Assembly (NCBI GenBank): GCA_963693315.1
Contig: OY856186.1
Span: 373,927,663-373,991,662 of the forward strand
Direction: 5' to 3'
Length of the DNA stretch: 64,000 bases
Origin: Diogma glabrata
Lineage: Eukaryota; Arthropoda; Insecta; Diptera; Cylindrotomidae
The first letter of the stretch is position 1; each line of letters starts with the position of its first letter. The notes under the pieces were generated by a model that saw only the letters and a list, made by a program, of their open reading frames with translations, made no database searches and had not been told where the DNA came from. Both the position numbers and the translations under genes were made by a program. Shown piece after piece: positions 1-12,434 of the stretch.

Positions 1-1051
1 TGAATATGACATTTATTTGTGAAAAAACAAAATTGCCGACAAATTACAGAAAAATACTTCTTAATCCATGAAAATTGGTGTAAGGAGGTTTTCGGGGTCG
101 CTGATTACGAATTTGATGTTCATTTTCGAAAAAAAGTGGGTAGGCGACCTGGATGCATAGGATCTTGATGAAACATTGGCAAATGATACAAGTTCACTTG
201 AAAATGGTAGATCTGGATTCATTTCAAATTTGGACAAAATGGCGGGGTCTCCCTAACACCTCTATGTTTAAATCTTGAATAACTTTCTATCCCGGCTTAT
301 GATCTAATAGAAACTTGGTATATAAGGTTTTAGTACTGTTCCCAATATTTCTGCATAGCAACTTCCGGTTTGTCACTTCCGGTTAAAAAATTTTATTTTC
401 AGGTGTTTATACCTACTGTCTGGTACTTTTGAATTACAATTACCGATCGATTGTCATGAAACGCTGTCATGAAAAGCTTTCAAGTAACATGAGAAAGATT
501 TTATCAGCTTTTGGAGTACATTGGATAAAGTGTTTGGGGGTCCACCATACAACAGGTGGTTTTTTCCACAATGTTTTTTATGTTTGTTGTAGCATACAAC
601 ATTCGTTGGTGAATGAATTTTGATGACACTTTGGAAAAAGATGCAAATATGTATGGCATTGATTTTTGAGCAAAAGTGAACAAAGTGGTAGGGGGTCCCC
701 CGAGCACCTGTTTTTTTGAAAGCTTAATAACATCTGTACCTGATAATCGAATTGGATGAAACTTGGTACATAAACATTTAGTACGGTTCACAACAGTTCT
801 GCATCCCAACTTCCGGTTTGTCACTTCCGGTTAAATTCTTTTTTCTACTTTTTCTCGTACAACAATTTATGTTTGTTGGGATACTACTGCTTTCTTTAAT
901 ATTTTTATAATTAGAACTCGTGAAATCTACAACATTGGTTAGCTTTAATTAAAGTATTTGATGGATACTAGCTCATTATATATCCAGAACACTATGTTTC
1001 CAAAGCTGTGGTGAAGTCAACATATGCATCAGCGTCGCAATATTTTTTTTT
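1..1051 (-). repeat. Repeat family A, copy 1 (two sub-units, truncated by window start)
   Basis: On the minus strand this matches the + strand copies at 5519-6076, 60718-60857 and 63098-63580. The leading part (about 837-1051) pairs with 5519-5715. The signature 'ACCGGAAGTGACAAACCGG' occurs at about 361-386 and again at 810-836, so the copy holds two related sub-units of about 450 bp. Short open frames here are not conserved between copies. No transposase or RT motif is visible. It is an interspersed repeat of unknown class. Confidence 0.75.
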
Positions 1052-4000
1052 CTGTGAATATGTTATAATTTTTTCGATTTTTATTATTCGTTTAAATTCG
1101 AAATTATTATATTTTCTTTCGTTAGAATAAATGTCAAACTAAATTATAAAAATAGGAATAAATTTGACAATGGTTTATGATAAGAAGTCTCTACACGACG
1201 TCGTTAAGACTCATTTATGGAGTGGATATTTAAAGTGGATATTTAAATCTTTAAGACGCTAGTCTGATGTCAGGTTGTGAATTGTATGTCACAAATTGAC
1301 GTTTTTTTGTAGTTGTACGGATTGTGTAGATCGTGTCGCTTGAGTTGAGGCCAATCGCTTTCAAACCGAAATAAAACAAATAATTCTAACTTTTAATAAC
1401 TCAAAATCCAACTTAAAGAAATAGAAATAGAAGAACCTAAAATACAAGCAATTATTATCGCTTGTTCCATTAAATCAAACAAACGATTCGTTTATTTATC
1501 ATTTTATTTGCAAAAGAAAAGTTTTATTACTAATACTTTCTTTTCATTCGACTAATTCGGCCTTGGAGATGCAGAATTAATTTCACTTAGAATGATACTG
1601 TATGTAACGGCAACTCATACATATCAAGCATCTGTTTTTCATATTAAAGGTGACTTGGATTAGAGTGGGTGTTGACTGTTGGTATGTAGTTAATCTTTTA
1701 TGTTGATGCTAGAAGCTATTTGTTGTAACAACTGAAGGTTGATTGATATGCAATTTTCTATGGTCACATTATGGTGACTAAGAAAAAGTAATAGTAAAAT
1801 TAAATCATGCGATGATATTATTTTATGGTTGTCAATATTTGCGGTATTGATGATTGAAGCTGGTTTGTTTGCAATAAAAATATTAAATTAAAGATTATTT
1901 TGTTATTATGCGTGGGTTGCTAAACATATATAAATGATTTAATCTAAATATTTTAAATTGGTTTGAAAATATGGTGAATGGTAAATATAATTCTGGTTTA
2001 GCCATTATTGTTCGAAGATTGCAAAAATCGGATTAATCACCAATCTTGATAGAATGAGAAAAGAATGGCAGTTTTCATTTCTGTGAGGGGTTCTGAGTTC
2101 TAATGATGAGAAACTCGGGTTAAAGTTCATATCAATATAGTTTGATACATGAATCGTGAATTAGTCGTTCATTACTATTGATCTGGGTAGGCGAGTATGC
2201 TAGATAACTCCAATAAGGTTGATTAAGTTTTTTCAGAACAATGATCATCCTTAATGCGTTTGTTAAAATATAGTCAAATTAGAACCTTTTCTTTTATGCT
2301 ATAACAGCTGGATAGGATGCTTCACAACAACCGTCGAACAAGTTATGGCATCGTCTCAAATATCCCAAATTTTGAATGAAGATTCGAAAGTTTTACTAAA
2401 ACCAAAAACTATTTTAAAAAAATGATTTGTTAAAATAAATTTTTGTTTTTTAAGTTAAAACATTTTAAATCTAGATCTTAGAAAAAATATTGATTGTTAA
2501 AAACTAATTAAGGAATTTTATTTTTCCTGTGAGTAGGTAATGTAATGGGGAAAAATAAATAAATGTAATACATTAAACTGTTTCCTCTTTTTTCAACTTT
2601 TCATTGCAAGATGTTCGCTTGTATCTTATCGAAATGATACAATTATGAAGTGATTTGGATGAAATAAAGATATGCATCTATCTATGCAAGAAGAAACAAA
2701 TTGGTTTGGTTAATTTTAAACAAAGTGGGATATGTTATACCAATCCGTTTATACCAATCCGTTGGTTAGTTTACTATCATAATTCATAGTGGCCAGTTTT
2801 ATCGAAAAGCTAACAATATTAATTTGGTATTGTAGTCAAATATCTCAAACAGTAAATTAATAATATTTATGGGAATATGAAGGCGTATCGATTACTTTTT
2901 ATTAAATTTAAGTATTATTTACTTAAATATTTGAAACACTTCCACTTTAAATAATATTTTAAGATTTTCTGTGTCTTAATTATTCCAAAATAATAAGAAA
3001 AAACAGTATTTACTTTATGAAACAATATTCGCTTTATTTAATTTATGAACAAAATAATAAGATGAATGACCACATACTGATATTATCATAGAAAATTTTG
3101 GTTTTGATTTTGTCATCGATCGAATCAATAACAATTTTATGGACACATAATTTATTATTATTTAAAAAATATGTTAAAAAAATTTTTTTAAGGAACTTGA
3201 ATATGGAATTAACTAATTGAATGTAATAATATTGATTTTAATGAATATGTGAACAACGAAGGTGTAGGATCGAAAGAAATATAACTTATTACCTGATCTT
3301 CAAAATATATGATTTCAAGTTTTTCGAAATTGTGGGATGTGTCAAATGATTTGATTATGATTATTCAATTCACTTGTGTATTGACAGTTTAATTTAGATT
3401 TTTTTCTAATGATTTTTATCATTAATTCTGAATCAATATAATCTAATTTACGTCAAATAAAAACAAAATAAAAAATTTAACTTTTTTATAAATAAATACA
3501 AATAAAACTTGATTAAAAGTATAATCGTTGTTCTGATCTTCACTTTTTTGGATCACAAAAATTGAAAAGATTATAAAATACAATATAAAAGATATCATTT
3601 GAAATGATTCAACAAAATTTAGCTTTGTAGAAATTTTTTGATTGTAATCTATACTCTAGACAAAGTTAAAACAATATCCCAAGAACCAATCCACTATTTA
3701 CTAAAAAGAAACAAAAAAGTCACTCAAATGCGAATAAAGCTTAACACTTTCTTTTTTTTTCTTAGTTTTCTTTGCCTGAGATGGCTAGAAATTTGTTAAG
3801 AAATTTGGAAACAAGGGAAATTTGAAGTTAAATAGTGCTCGAACCGACTAATCGATTTTCATAATTTTTCTTTTATTTGAAAGGGTTAAGGCTATTAAGG
3901 TTGATACAATTTTAATTTTTTAAACATAGCGATTTTAAAAAGTACCTTTTCCCTAAAAGTACCATAACTTTAAAGTTTGCTTGTTTCTGTATTTCTTAAC

Positions 4001-4450
4001 AAATTTCGAGCCACGCTGTGTCAAAACTAGTGAAAAAATTAAAAACGCGTATTAATTTCTTTTATTTATATTTATATATTTTATTTACATTTATATTGGT
4101 CTGAACAAAAAAGAAACAAAACGAATCAAATATACGGCATTTATAAATCCTATATTTTACCATATTGCTGCATAATATTTTCTTTACAAATTTCTAAATA
4201 ATAATTTATGAATATTTGTTAAAGTAATACTTAAGTTTATATGTGGCTTGATTCAAGAACATTTATATAAAAACTAATTAACCATGTGATGTAAATACTA
4301 AGACATAACCTGTTTTAGAATTACCTTTTTATCTTGGTGATACTAATTATAATATAGTGTAATGGGCAAGATATTACAAATAATTTTGTGCAAAAGAATT
4401 TATGGTGACAATGTTCTTTTTGGCTCGTGCTATGAGAATTTTATTCAATT
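1052..4450. other. AT-rich stretch, no gene recognised
   Basis: I see no credible coding exon, RNA gene or paired terminal repeats here. The sequence is strongly AT-rich with homopolymer runs. A short tandem duplication of 'ATACCAATCCGTT' lies near 2737-2763. It could be intron or intergenic DNA. Confidence 0.5.
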
Positions 4451-4459
4451 GGTTTTTTT

Positions 4460-4650
4460 TAAGTTAGACAGTTGGTGGTTGGTAGTTGAACTGGACGGTG
4501 AGTTAGGGAGTTGGTGTTGAAAAACAAGCCTCAGAATTTTCAAGAGTTGAGTTGAGTTTTGGTGTAAACGTCTTAGTAATTGTGCTTTGAAATATAATTA
4601 GGAAAAAAAAAGTTCTGGAATATTACTTGTTTTTGTGGAATATAATACCG
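4460..4650 (+). other. Possible non-coding first exon (weak)
   Basis: A locally G-rich stretch, unlike its surroundings, contains 'AGACAGTTGG', which loosely resembles an arthropod initiator. It ends at a strong donor-like 'ACCG|GTGAGTG' at 4650/4651. No ATG-initiated frame of note is present, so if real this would be 5' UTR. It could belong to the gene carrying the + strand Sushi exon 21 kb downstream, but nothing links them beyond strand. This is inference only. Confidence 0.15.
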
Positions 4651-5518
4651 GTGAGTGAATATTGATTGTATAATATAATGTTTAAGTTAATAATTTAATT
4701 AATAAACCAACAACGTACGAATAGAAAGTTAAATTAAACTTAGTTTGAAAATAAAATTTTATTTCGAGTGAAAAGTTTCAATGTGTTGTTTTTTTCTGAT
4801 TTTCCATCACACAATCCTACGTCAAGAATTAATAGTAGAAGAAAAAAACAAACTCTAAATGGACTACTACCCTCAAAAACCGCATATTATAGGTAAGGAA
4901 TAAATATACCGTGAGTAGTGTGTAATACTGGTTCGAAACTTACGCATCTCGAGTAAATTTGGGGCACATGAATAGGATATTGGATTGCTGCAGATTAAGA
5001 TTGTAGATCTTAAATTATTTACATATGACGAATTTCATGCTCAACAATTGAATAATGACTTACTAGGCTCAACCTTTAATTTCTCCATGTAAATATACCT
5101 TTACTAAATCATCCGCAAACTTAACACGTCGATTCCACATAAGATAAACCAATAAGTTTTGAATTTTATAATTATACTGTTATGAATACTGTTTCTGCTA
5201 TATGTTGTATTAAGTTAATGTGACTGTTCAGATGATATACGTTTGACATTTCTAAAAATTAATACTCAAATCAATGCACCACTTATTATAACCACTTTTA
5301 GTTTGTTTGCAATTTGAAAAATCACCAGAGTTAAAAAATCTGATCCAGTCTCTACAAACTCCCTCCCCAAAACTTAGAAAGTCCTTCAACTTTTTATCAT
5401 TTCTTTGCCAATTCATTCGAGATTGAATTAATTTAGCAGATCATCTTTACCAACTCAAACATACAATTGATATATTAAAACAATTAATAATATAATAATG
5501 AAGCTTCTTTCAATAAAA
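4651..5518. other. AT-rich stretch, nothing recognised
   Basis: No coding frame, hairpin or repeat match was noticed between the candidate donor at 4651 and family A copy 2. Confidence 0.45.
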
Positions 5519-6076
5519 AATATTGCGACGGATGCAAAGGCTAACTTCACCACAGCTCTGGAAATAAAATTTTCTGGATATATAGTGAGCTAATATCCAT
5601 AAAAAACTATAATTAATGGCTAACCAATATTATTGATTTCACGTAGTTCTAGTTATATCAATATTAAAGAAAGCTGTAGTAATCCCAACAAACAAAAATT
5701 CTGTAGTACAAGAAAAAGCAAAAAAAATTTTAACGGAAGTGACAAACCGGATGTTGGGCGCAGAACTGTTGTGAACTGTACTAAATGCTTATGTACCAAG
5801 TTTCATCTTATTCTATAATCAGGTACAGGTGCTATTGAGATTTTAAAAAAACAGGTGCTCGAGGAACCCCACACCACTTTGTTCATCGCTCAACAACTAA
5901 CCAGCCGCTTTTCATACATATTTGCATCTTTTTCCAAAGTGTCATCAAAATTCATTCACGAACGAATGTTGTATGCTCCCAACAAACATTGAAAAAATAG
6001 TGACACAATAAACAGGTCTTTGGCAGGCCCCTCACCATTTATCCCAATATTGTCCCAAAACTAATCAGTTCTTTGA
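5519..6076 (+). repeat. Repeat family A, copy 2
   Basis: It begins 'TATTGCGACGGATGC' and runs through the 'CACCACAGCTCTGGAAATAA' block, the 'AACGGAAGTGACAAACCGG' signature (about 5732) and the 'CCAATATTGTCCCAAAACTAA' block at its end. All three blocks are shared in order with the other A copies. The right end abuts the decayed gypsy RNase H sequence at about 6070-6080, so one element was inserted next to or into the other. Confidence 0.75.
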
Positions 6077-6472
6077 TAGTTCTTATAGCTTCATTATCTG
6101 TATAAATGACAAATTTCTGACCGTAAAGATATTTGTGAAATCTTTTTAACTCAAAAATGATAGTCAACGACTCTCGACGTAGTTCTTTTCAGCAGGTGAA
6201 AGGGAACTGGATGCATATAACACTGGTTTTTCTTTTCCATTAATAATATGCGACAAAATAGCTCCTGCTCCGTAAGGGCTAGCGTCAGTTGCCAAGACAA
6301 TTTGCTTATTTGAATAATGGAGGTCTTAAAAGTTGATTATTTTCAAGAACTGATTTTGATTTCTCAAAACACAATTGACATTCAGGAGACCAATAAAATT
6401 GTTCGTCTTTGCGTAACAACAATTTGCTATTTTGGCTAATATGTCACGGAACGGATAGTGTTCCATTTTGAC
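6076..6472 (-). pseudogene. Ty3/gypsy RT connection and RNase H fragment
   Basis: In shifting frames the minus strand shows a connection motif (Phe-Tyr-Trp-Ser-Pro-Glu-Cys around 6385-6400), then the RNase H motif ATDASPYGAGA (about 6270-6300), and then a 'YTDNEA' motif near 6090-6110. These are hallmarks of gypsy RNase H, including two of its metal-binding Asp residues. A frameshift separates connection from RNase H, and there is another after the central Glu. The fragment ends where family A begins; the integrase is absent. Confidence 0.75.
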
Positions 6473-6685
6473 CTATTTATTGATTGTGACTTTGCAATCA
6501 ATACATATTCTAGAGACGATAGGGCTTGCCCAGTTGCTATGACGCACTGGCACTAATATATCTGACTGACATAGACGATTATGTTCGTTTTCTACCTTTT
6601 CTCGAATTTTAAAAGGAACGGTATAAGCTCGATGGAAAATCGGTACAAAATCATCACACAAATGTATTTCCGCATTATACCCCAA
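6473..6685 (-). pseudogene. Ty3/gypsy reverse transcriptase, N-terminal fragment
   Basis: The minus-strand frame carries the conserved opening of a gypsy RT: a Pro-Ile-Phe-x-Arg-Ala-Tyr segment, a 'PFKIREKVENE' helix, then 'SNWASPIV' and a Cys-Ile-Asp-Cys segment. In intact elements the palm with its catalytic Asp residues follows. Here the sequence jumps to thumb/connection-like and RNase H sequence, so most of the palm, including the YxDD box, is deleted. The product cannot be a polymerase. Confidence 0.8.
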
Positions 6686-6764
6686 AATAGACTCGTTGCA
6701 CTTTTTATTAGGAACGACATTTGGTTAATCAGTTTTAATTACCTTAGAAATTTCCAGAGACACA

Positions 6765-7721
6765 TCAGTAGTAATTTTGATGGTACCTGGATACAGTCCT
6801 GACTACAACAAAATGTTTCCACCTCGGAGTCACAACATCTAACCATGTACGACCCAACAATGGTCTAATTGAGTTTGCGGTTTCAATTATAATTACATCC
6901 AACATGTAATATATTCCTTCATGTAACACTCTGGCAGTTATTCTTCCTACAACCTCGATTACCTGACCTGTGACGGAAGAAAAAACATTATCACAACTTT
7001 TTATAACAAGAAGACTAAACATAGATTGGTACTTTGCTAAACCTATTATGGTGACACTTGCCCCTGTGTCGACTTCCATATCCAATTGATGACCTTCAAT
7101 CTCGAATTTCATTGTGAGAGCTTCAGTTATCGTTGATAGGCTGTTCACTACCTCTGCATGATATTTGGAGCTTGAGGGTTTGTTTTTACATACTCGTGAC
7201 GTATGACCAATTTTGTCACACATAAAACATCTCCATCGCTGAAAAGGACACTCTGTTTCAGAATGACAATATTTCCCGCATCGCATGCATACAATCTTGT
7301 ATTTTATTGGACTAAAACTTCGATAACTGTTAGAATGACTTGGATCTTTTACTTCTATTTGATGTTGCACTACTGCTACAATAACTTCCATTTGATTGAC
7401 GCCTGACACTTCTACTTGACTGACTTCTTCTTCGACTTGCATTTGAGTGACTTCTTCTTCTAGAACGTGACCGATTTTGATTATAGTGATATAGTTTTCT
7501 TGACGGACTGAATACTGTGTACTATGGTTTATGGCTTTAGTTTCCTTCTCAGACATATTCATAGTAAGAGCTGTTTTGCAATATTTTTCAAATGTAATAT
7601 CACTCGACTTAAGCAATTCGCGTTGCATCGATTCCTTTCTCAACCCAACAAATAACTTGTTGGTCAAGGCATCGTCCAAGAAATGTTTAAGCTCGCACGT
7701 TTTTTGAGCTAACTCCTTCAA
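6765..7721 (-). pseudogene. Ty3/gypsy gag C-terminus plus protease
   Basis: This open frame of about 318 codons reads through the end of gag into the aspartic protease. Two CCHC-type zinc knuckles (nucleic-acid binding in Gag) are encoded at about 7190-7295, with Cys/His spacing CxxCGKxxHxxxxC and CxxCxxxGHxxxxC. About 40 residues later comes the retropepsin active site DTGA (7059-7070), followed by hydrophobic residues. A protease flap and a C-terminal 'LLGRTWLD'-like segment follow, as usual in gypsy proteases. The acidic repeats between gag and the knuckles are low complexity. The frame stays open although its neighbours are broken. No host function is implied. Confidence 0.85.
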
Positions 7722-8009
7722 TCTAACAATAAAATCTGCAATGCTTTTGCCTTAGTTTTGTTGTGCTTTGGAGAACTTAAACTGTTCTGCCCTTTTAGTA
7801 ACGGTTGGACTGAAATGAGCTTTAAGAACTGTAATAATTAAGTTCAGTTCTTTAAGAACTGTAATAATTTCATTATATGTTTTTTATAAACAAAGCGATT
7901 TTTTTATTGTCCTCGATGTTATTAATTATAAAAAATTGTTGAAGCTGTTCCTCATACGCCAAAAATCATCCCCTGGGAGAAATGCTTCAATGTTTCCGAT
8001 CAAAGACAT
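7722..8009 (-). pseudogene. Ty3/gypsy gag N-terminal region, frameshifted
   Basis: A minus-strand ATG at 8009 opens a frame that reads a short gag-like start and then runs into a stop. About 15 codons in, the matching gag sequence (a Tyr-Glu-Glu-x-Leu stretch followed by an acidic Asn-Asn-Ile-Glu-Asp segment) continues in another frame, so there is at least one frameshift near 7960. Further down, near 7818-7866, the phrase 'TTAAGAACTGTAATAAT' is directly repeated about 33 bp apart, which also disrupts gag. It forms the 5' part of the gag-protease frame below it. Confidence 0.65.
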
Positions 8010-8289
8010 TTTTTTTCGTTGTATAATCGTAAGCACTTTCACTTTTAATATTAATAATTTGATTTTTAAATTTAACCTTAGCCAATGTGTTTTCTTGCAT
8101 AAGACGACGTTTTACTGTCTGCCATTCCATAAATTTTCCTCAAAACACGCGTTTTAGCAAAACAAGGTGACCTTTAATAAATGTTATCTGGTATTGAATG
8201 CTTAATAAATGTTTGCTGATACTGGATGCTATTCTTTATTGATTGCTATTCCTTAATTCTTCGTTGCCAATTTGATATGCTTATTCATA

Positions 8290-9105
8290 TACAGGGTGTT
8301 TCATAATATATGCGCAGGACTTCAGGATGTGATAGCTCGTCCAAAAATATGAAAAAAAGGTTCGCGTAACTTACCCTCTTAAATGCACAATTTTCGAGAT
8401 ATAGGCTGTTGAAAATGGAACAAATTTCGTTTTTTGCGAATATCTCCGGAACCGTTTATCGTACAGAAAACAGTTTTCGTAAGCATTTTCTACTCATAAT
8501 AAACTTATGTTATGTGCGGAAATATTTTTTGTTTAAGTCTTAATTGGTGAAGGTTTTGGAGGAGTGGTGGGTGTTTTTCTCCCCAACTTCTACGTTACTG
8601 GAAAAAGTACGGTTTTGAGATGCTCATTTGAACCCCCAATGTTTTCTACACAAAAAAGTTACTCCAGGTAATAAGCTATAAAGTCTGCCGTTTTCGAGAA
8701 AAATCAACTTTAATGTTGAAAAACATGGTCAATTTGTTGAAATAAAATTTTTTTTCTTACTAATTAAATAAAATTTATATAAACGTTGAAACAAGTAGCA
8801 AAACCAATCGTAACATCATAATTTCAAAATTAAAAAAAAACAATAACAAATCATAAACAGTTAAATTAAAAGTTGGAAATGTCCATGAAGAAAAAAAATT
8901 TTATTTCATAAAATTGACTCTGTTTTTCAACATAAAAGTTGATTTTTCTCGAAAACGGTCGACTTTAGAGAATATGACCAGGAGTAACTTTTTTGTGTAG
9001 AAAACGTTCGATTTACAGGGTATGTTAAAACGAAACTTTTTTTCAAATTTTTGGACGAGGTATAACATCCTGAAGTCCTGCGCATATATTATGAAACACC
9101 CTGTA
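8290..9105. mobile_element. Long fold-back / TIR element (about 816 bp)
   Basis: The ends are near-perfect inverted repeats: 'TACAGGGTGTTTCATAATAT' at the left and its complement at the right (9070-9105), followed inward by complementary 'GCGCAGGACTTCAGGATG' blocks. Pairing resumes inside (about 8697-8735 with 8925-8965, around 'GAAAAATCAACTTTAATGTT'). The element is therefore largely one interrupted palindrome. Flanking TA/TATA is consistent with a short target duplication. There is no coding capacity. The 'ACAGGGTGTTTC' end is typical of insect MITEs, but I do not assign a superfamily. Confidence 0.8.
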
Positions 9106-9356
9106 TATAACAGACGAAAAATGTTTTTATAAAATTTTTGAATCGTGTGAAAGCAGGTAACGTGGCGTTTACACGGGCATTTTTTGTAAAAGAATTAAAC
9201 ACTTTTTTAGGATTAGCTGTACACAGTTGAAAAAGTTGCTACAATTTTTAATATAAGCTTATGGGTTATGTAAAGCAAGTTATTATGAAATTGCAAAGCA
9301 CATGTTCTAATGCAAAACTGCAAATTTTAGTACAACTCTCAGATCATAATTTATTA

Positions 9357-9381
9357 GGTAGATTTCATATAAAAATCTACC
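9357..9381. other. Hairpin within family B
   Basis: 'GGTAGATTTCATATAAAAATCTACC' forms a perfect stem of 'GGTAGATTT' with an AT loop. The same hairpin is preserved at 17235-17259, which shows it is a conserved part of the element. Confidence 0.75.
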
Positions 9382-9475
9382 TATTGCAATGGGCTTCATC
9401 TCGGAATTTCGGAAAAATTTTTGTGCCAAACGACTATATATGAAAAGCGGAGACGAAAAAACAAAAAAAAAAAAA

Positions 9476-9585
<110 letters not shown>

Positions 9586-9607
9586 GATATGAGATATAAC
9601 GAAAACG

Positions 9608-10575
9608 ACCGGCACTCTCACGGTCGCATTTGTTGAGGTAGATCAAAAAAATTTTCTGTACTTGTGTGTTCTATTAATATCTTGGACAAGTTTGTGAATC
9701 AGCAAAATCCGACACGTGGTTAAGAAACTAGGGGCTTTTTTCTGAAAAAAATTGATTTTTAAAAACCGTTATAACGGCCGTTTTTATACTAATATTTCAA
9801 AAAATTTAACAAATTTAAAATCTTTGGAATCTTTTTTATCAATTTGTTTTAAAAATAGACCTCTGCAGTTAGAGGTTCCTGAGTGAGCGGCTCCAACAAA
9901 AAAGTTTGCAAAAAAAATTTTTTTTTTGAAACAACCGGCACTCTCACGGTCGCATTTATAGGGCCAGATCAAAAAACCTTTTTTAAAAATGTGCGTTTTA
10001 TTAATATCTTGGACAAGCTCGTAAATCAGCCCAATCCAACACATGGTTAAGAAACTAGAGGTTTTATACTAGAAAAGAACTCTGTTTTTTAGATCCGTTA
10101 TAACGGCCGTTTGGATTCTAATATTTTTAAAAACTTCATAAATTTAGAATCTTTGAAACCTTTTTAATCAGTTTTTTTCAAAAAAAAGACCTCTGCAGTT
10201 GGAGGTTTCAGAGTGAGCGGCTCCAACAAAAAAGCTTGTAAAACACAAAATGCGTTTAAATCAACCGGCGCTCTCACGGTTGCATTTGTGGAGCCAGATC
10301 AAAAAGCCTTTCTTAAGAATGTGTGTTTTCTTAATATCTTGGACAAGTTCGTAAATCAGAAAAATCTGACACATGGTTAAGGAACTATAGGCTTTATACT
10401 AGAAAAAAAAGTGGTTTTTTTAATCCGTTATAACGGCCGTTTGGATACTAATATTTTTAAAATCTTCATAAATTTAGAATCTGTGGAAACATTTTAATCC
10501 GTTTCTTATAAATATATACCTCTGCGGTTAGAGGTTTTTGACTTGTTGGCTTCAACAAAAAAGTTTGCAGCAATC
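9608..10575 (+). repeat. 328-bp tandem array, three units
   Basis: Units start at 'ACCGGCACTCTCACGG' (9608), its copy at 9934, and 'ACCGGCGCTCTCACGG' (10264), so the periods are 326 and 330 bp. Shared internal landmarks are 'ATCTTGGACAAG', 'CGTTATAACGGCCGTTT' (itself palindromic) and 'ACCTCTGCAGTTAGAGG'. The third unit is the most diverged at its end. A single very divergent unit with the 'GTTATAAC..CCGTTT' landmark follows the (AT)n run of the second family B copy near 17700-17930. Confidence 0.88.
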
Positions 10576-11165
10576 CCCAACTACAATTTCCAAAAACCTT
10601 ATAACAGTCAATGTCAACCTTATAACAGTCAAAAAAATAAAAGATTTGAATAGAAAAAATTAATTTTTTTTCTTAGAAATAAACTATTTTGATATTTTGC
10701 AGTAATTGCACGACATATGATATAGAGTAGGTTTGTGTCATAAATTGTCACACACATGTTCTGTGGTAGATTTGATATTTGTTTGTTGCAAAATTGGATA
10801 GATATAATTTTGCTTGTATGTAGCTAATTTTCTTTTTAAAATTTGTTTGATATCTGTTTGAAATTAGTTTGTTTTGTTTAAACTAATCCGATACATCAGA
10901 TTCTACTGGTACACAAAACTGTCTGATTTCGAAATCTACCTATTTCTAACGGGTATACGTGCCGCTTGGACTTTTTTTTATAGAAATGGTAGAAGTTTGA
11001 AAACAACTTACTAATGCAAAGAGCATTAAAACTATCTTTAAAGCAAGCTTTTTATTATTTTATGATTGAGACTTCCGTAGGGCCTATATGTGTGGCAATT
11101 TGCAATACATTTTCGGCTTATTTTTTAGCTGTAAAATTAAAATAATTACAATTATGTATATGGGG

Positions 11166-11979
11166 CATTCCACGTGAAGTGGGACGACCAAAAACTTGTT
11201 TTTGCCCAAATTTTGGGAATTGATAGTACTCCATTAGAAAACGAGTTCGTAATTTTTTTAGATTTTTTGGCCAACCTCTTTGCTGTCGGTGACGGTCACA
11301 AATTTGAATTTTTTTCGTGAACGACAAACGTCTTTATTTTGTAGGCAGTTTAACGCGTATACAAATTTTTTAGAAATATATTAGTTCGTTAGAATTTTTT
11401 CCGTAGAATACGATAAAAATATTAAAAAAATTTTTGAGGGTAGTTTTCTCCCTTATTTAGAGGTTTTAAAGTTTAAAATCATTTTTTTCGGATTGTATGA
11501 CACGTTTTTTTTCTAATTTTTTTTTGTAAATTTAGTTTGAAATATGCACTTTCAAATAATTTTCATCACGTGATAGAAGTAGTATCGATGTGAGCGCTAG
11601 AGGGCGCTGAATATAAAAAACAAGGTTTTCACGTAGTTCTAAAACTTTATGAATTTTTTTCGCGGCAATAGCTCCATGTAGGAAAATTTTGTACATAACA
11701 ATTTTGATTTAAAATTTTACGTAGATTACGAATACATTTTTCGATTTTCAAAAATTTTCATTTTACAGTACAAGATCGTGAAAACTGGTTTTTGGGGTGG
11801 TTTTTAACTTTCAGCGCCCTCTAGCGCTCATATCGATACTACTTCCATCATGCGATAAAAATTATTTGACGGCAAAGGGGTTAGCCAAAAAATCTAAAAA
11901 GATAACGAAATCGTTTTCTAATGGAGTACTATCAATTTGTGCAAAAACAAATTTTTGGTCGTCCCACTTCATGTGGAAT
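11166..11979. mobile_element. Long fold-back element (about 814 bp)
   Basis: The left end 'CATTCCACGTGAAGTGGGAC' is complementary to the right end at 11960-11979. Pairing continues through 'TAGTACTCCATTAGAAAACG' (11224 region with 11912-11931) and through 'AGCGCTAGAGGGCGCTGA' (11593 region with 11815-11830). No coding capacity is seen. Immediately to the right 'TATGTATTTAATAAAAAAA' is duplicated in tandem (11979-12016). It is a non-autonomous TIR element of unassigned superfamily. Confidence 0.8.
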
Positions 11980-12330
11980 ATGTATTTAATAAAAAAATAT
12001 GTATTTAATAAAAAAATCATATGACTATTTTCCCAACACCATAACTTAGTTTGATTCAAGTAAATTAATAAGATTTTAATTGAAAAAAACAAGATTATTG
12101 AAATCGAATGGTTGCGGGTTCAAATTACATCGGGGTCACCAATGAGGAAGCCTGGAGTGTATCCCTCTAATTTAACTTATATGCAAATAACCAAAACTAT
12201 TCCTGTTTTAAACTTGTTTTACAAGTGATTTTATTTTGTACAATAATTTTGAATTATGAACTAGTTATGAGCTAATTTAATTTATGAAATTTGGTAACTC
12301 ACAAGCAACAGAATATTAATTAGCAAGTAC

Positions 12331-12434
12331 AATCCCCAGTGAACACATGACATATATATGACATCACACTAAGGTCATGCACACATGGATGACCTTCGTG
12401 TGATGTCATATTTATGTCATGTGTTCACTGGGAT
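12331..12434. mobile_element. Hairpin MITE (about 104 bp)
   Basis: A nearly perfect palindrome: 'CCAGTGAACACATGACATAT' at the left, the complement at the right, and a second paired block 'AAGGTCAT' around a loop near 12380. Transcription through it would give a long clean hairpin RNA. Confidence 0.85.

Larger units (their letters stand above)
6076..8289 (-). mobile_element. Decayed Ty3/gypsy LTR retrotransposon
   Basis: On the minus strand gag, protease, RT N-terminus and RNase H fragments follow one another in the normal Ty3/gypsy order. Most of the RT palm is missing and there are several frameshifts. Upstream of gag (about 8260-8273) the minus strand reads 'ATTGGCAACGAAG', which resembles a primer-binding region, so an LTR may have ended near 8273. 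The fold-back element starting at 8290 would then sit in the former LTR. No intact LTR pair is visible, so the element is dead. Confidence 0.85.

Noticed and set aside
429..824. Overlapping open frames in family A on both strands
   Set aside because: They are not conserved among family A copies and show no domain.
9608..10575. CRISPR-like array
   Set aside because: Three long contiguous 328-bp units without short direct repeats and spacers, in a eukaryotic context, are a plain tandem array.
12109..12127. tRNA-like B box 'GCGGGTTCAAATTA'
   Set aside because: The match to GGTTCRANTCC is imperfect. No A box lies at the right distance upstream and no cloverleaf can be drawn, so I do not call a tRNA or SINE.
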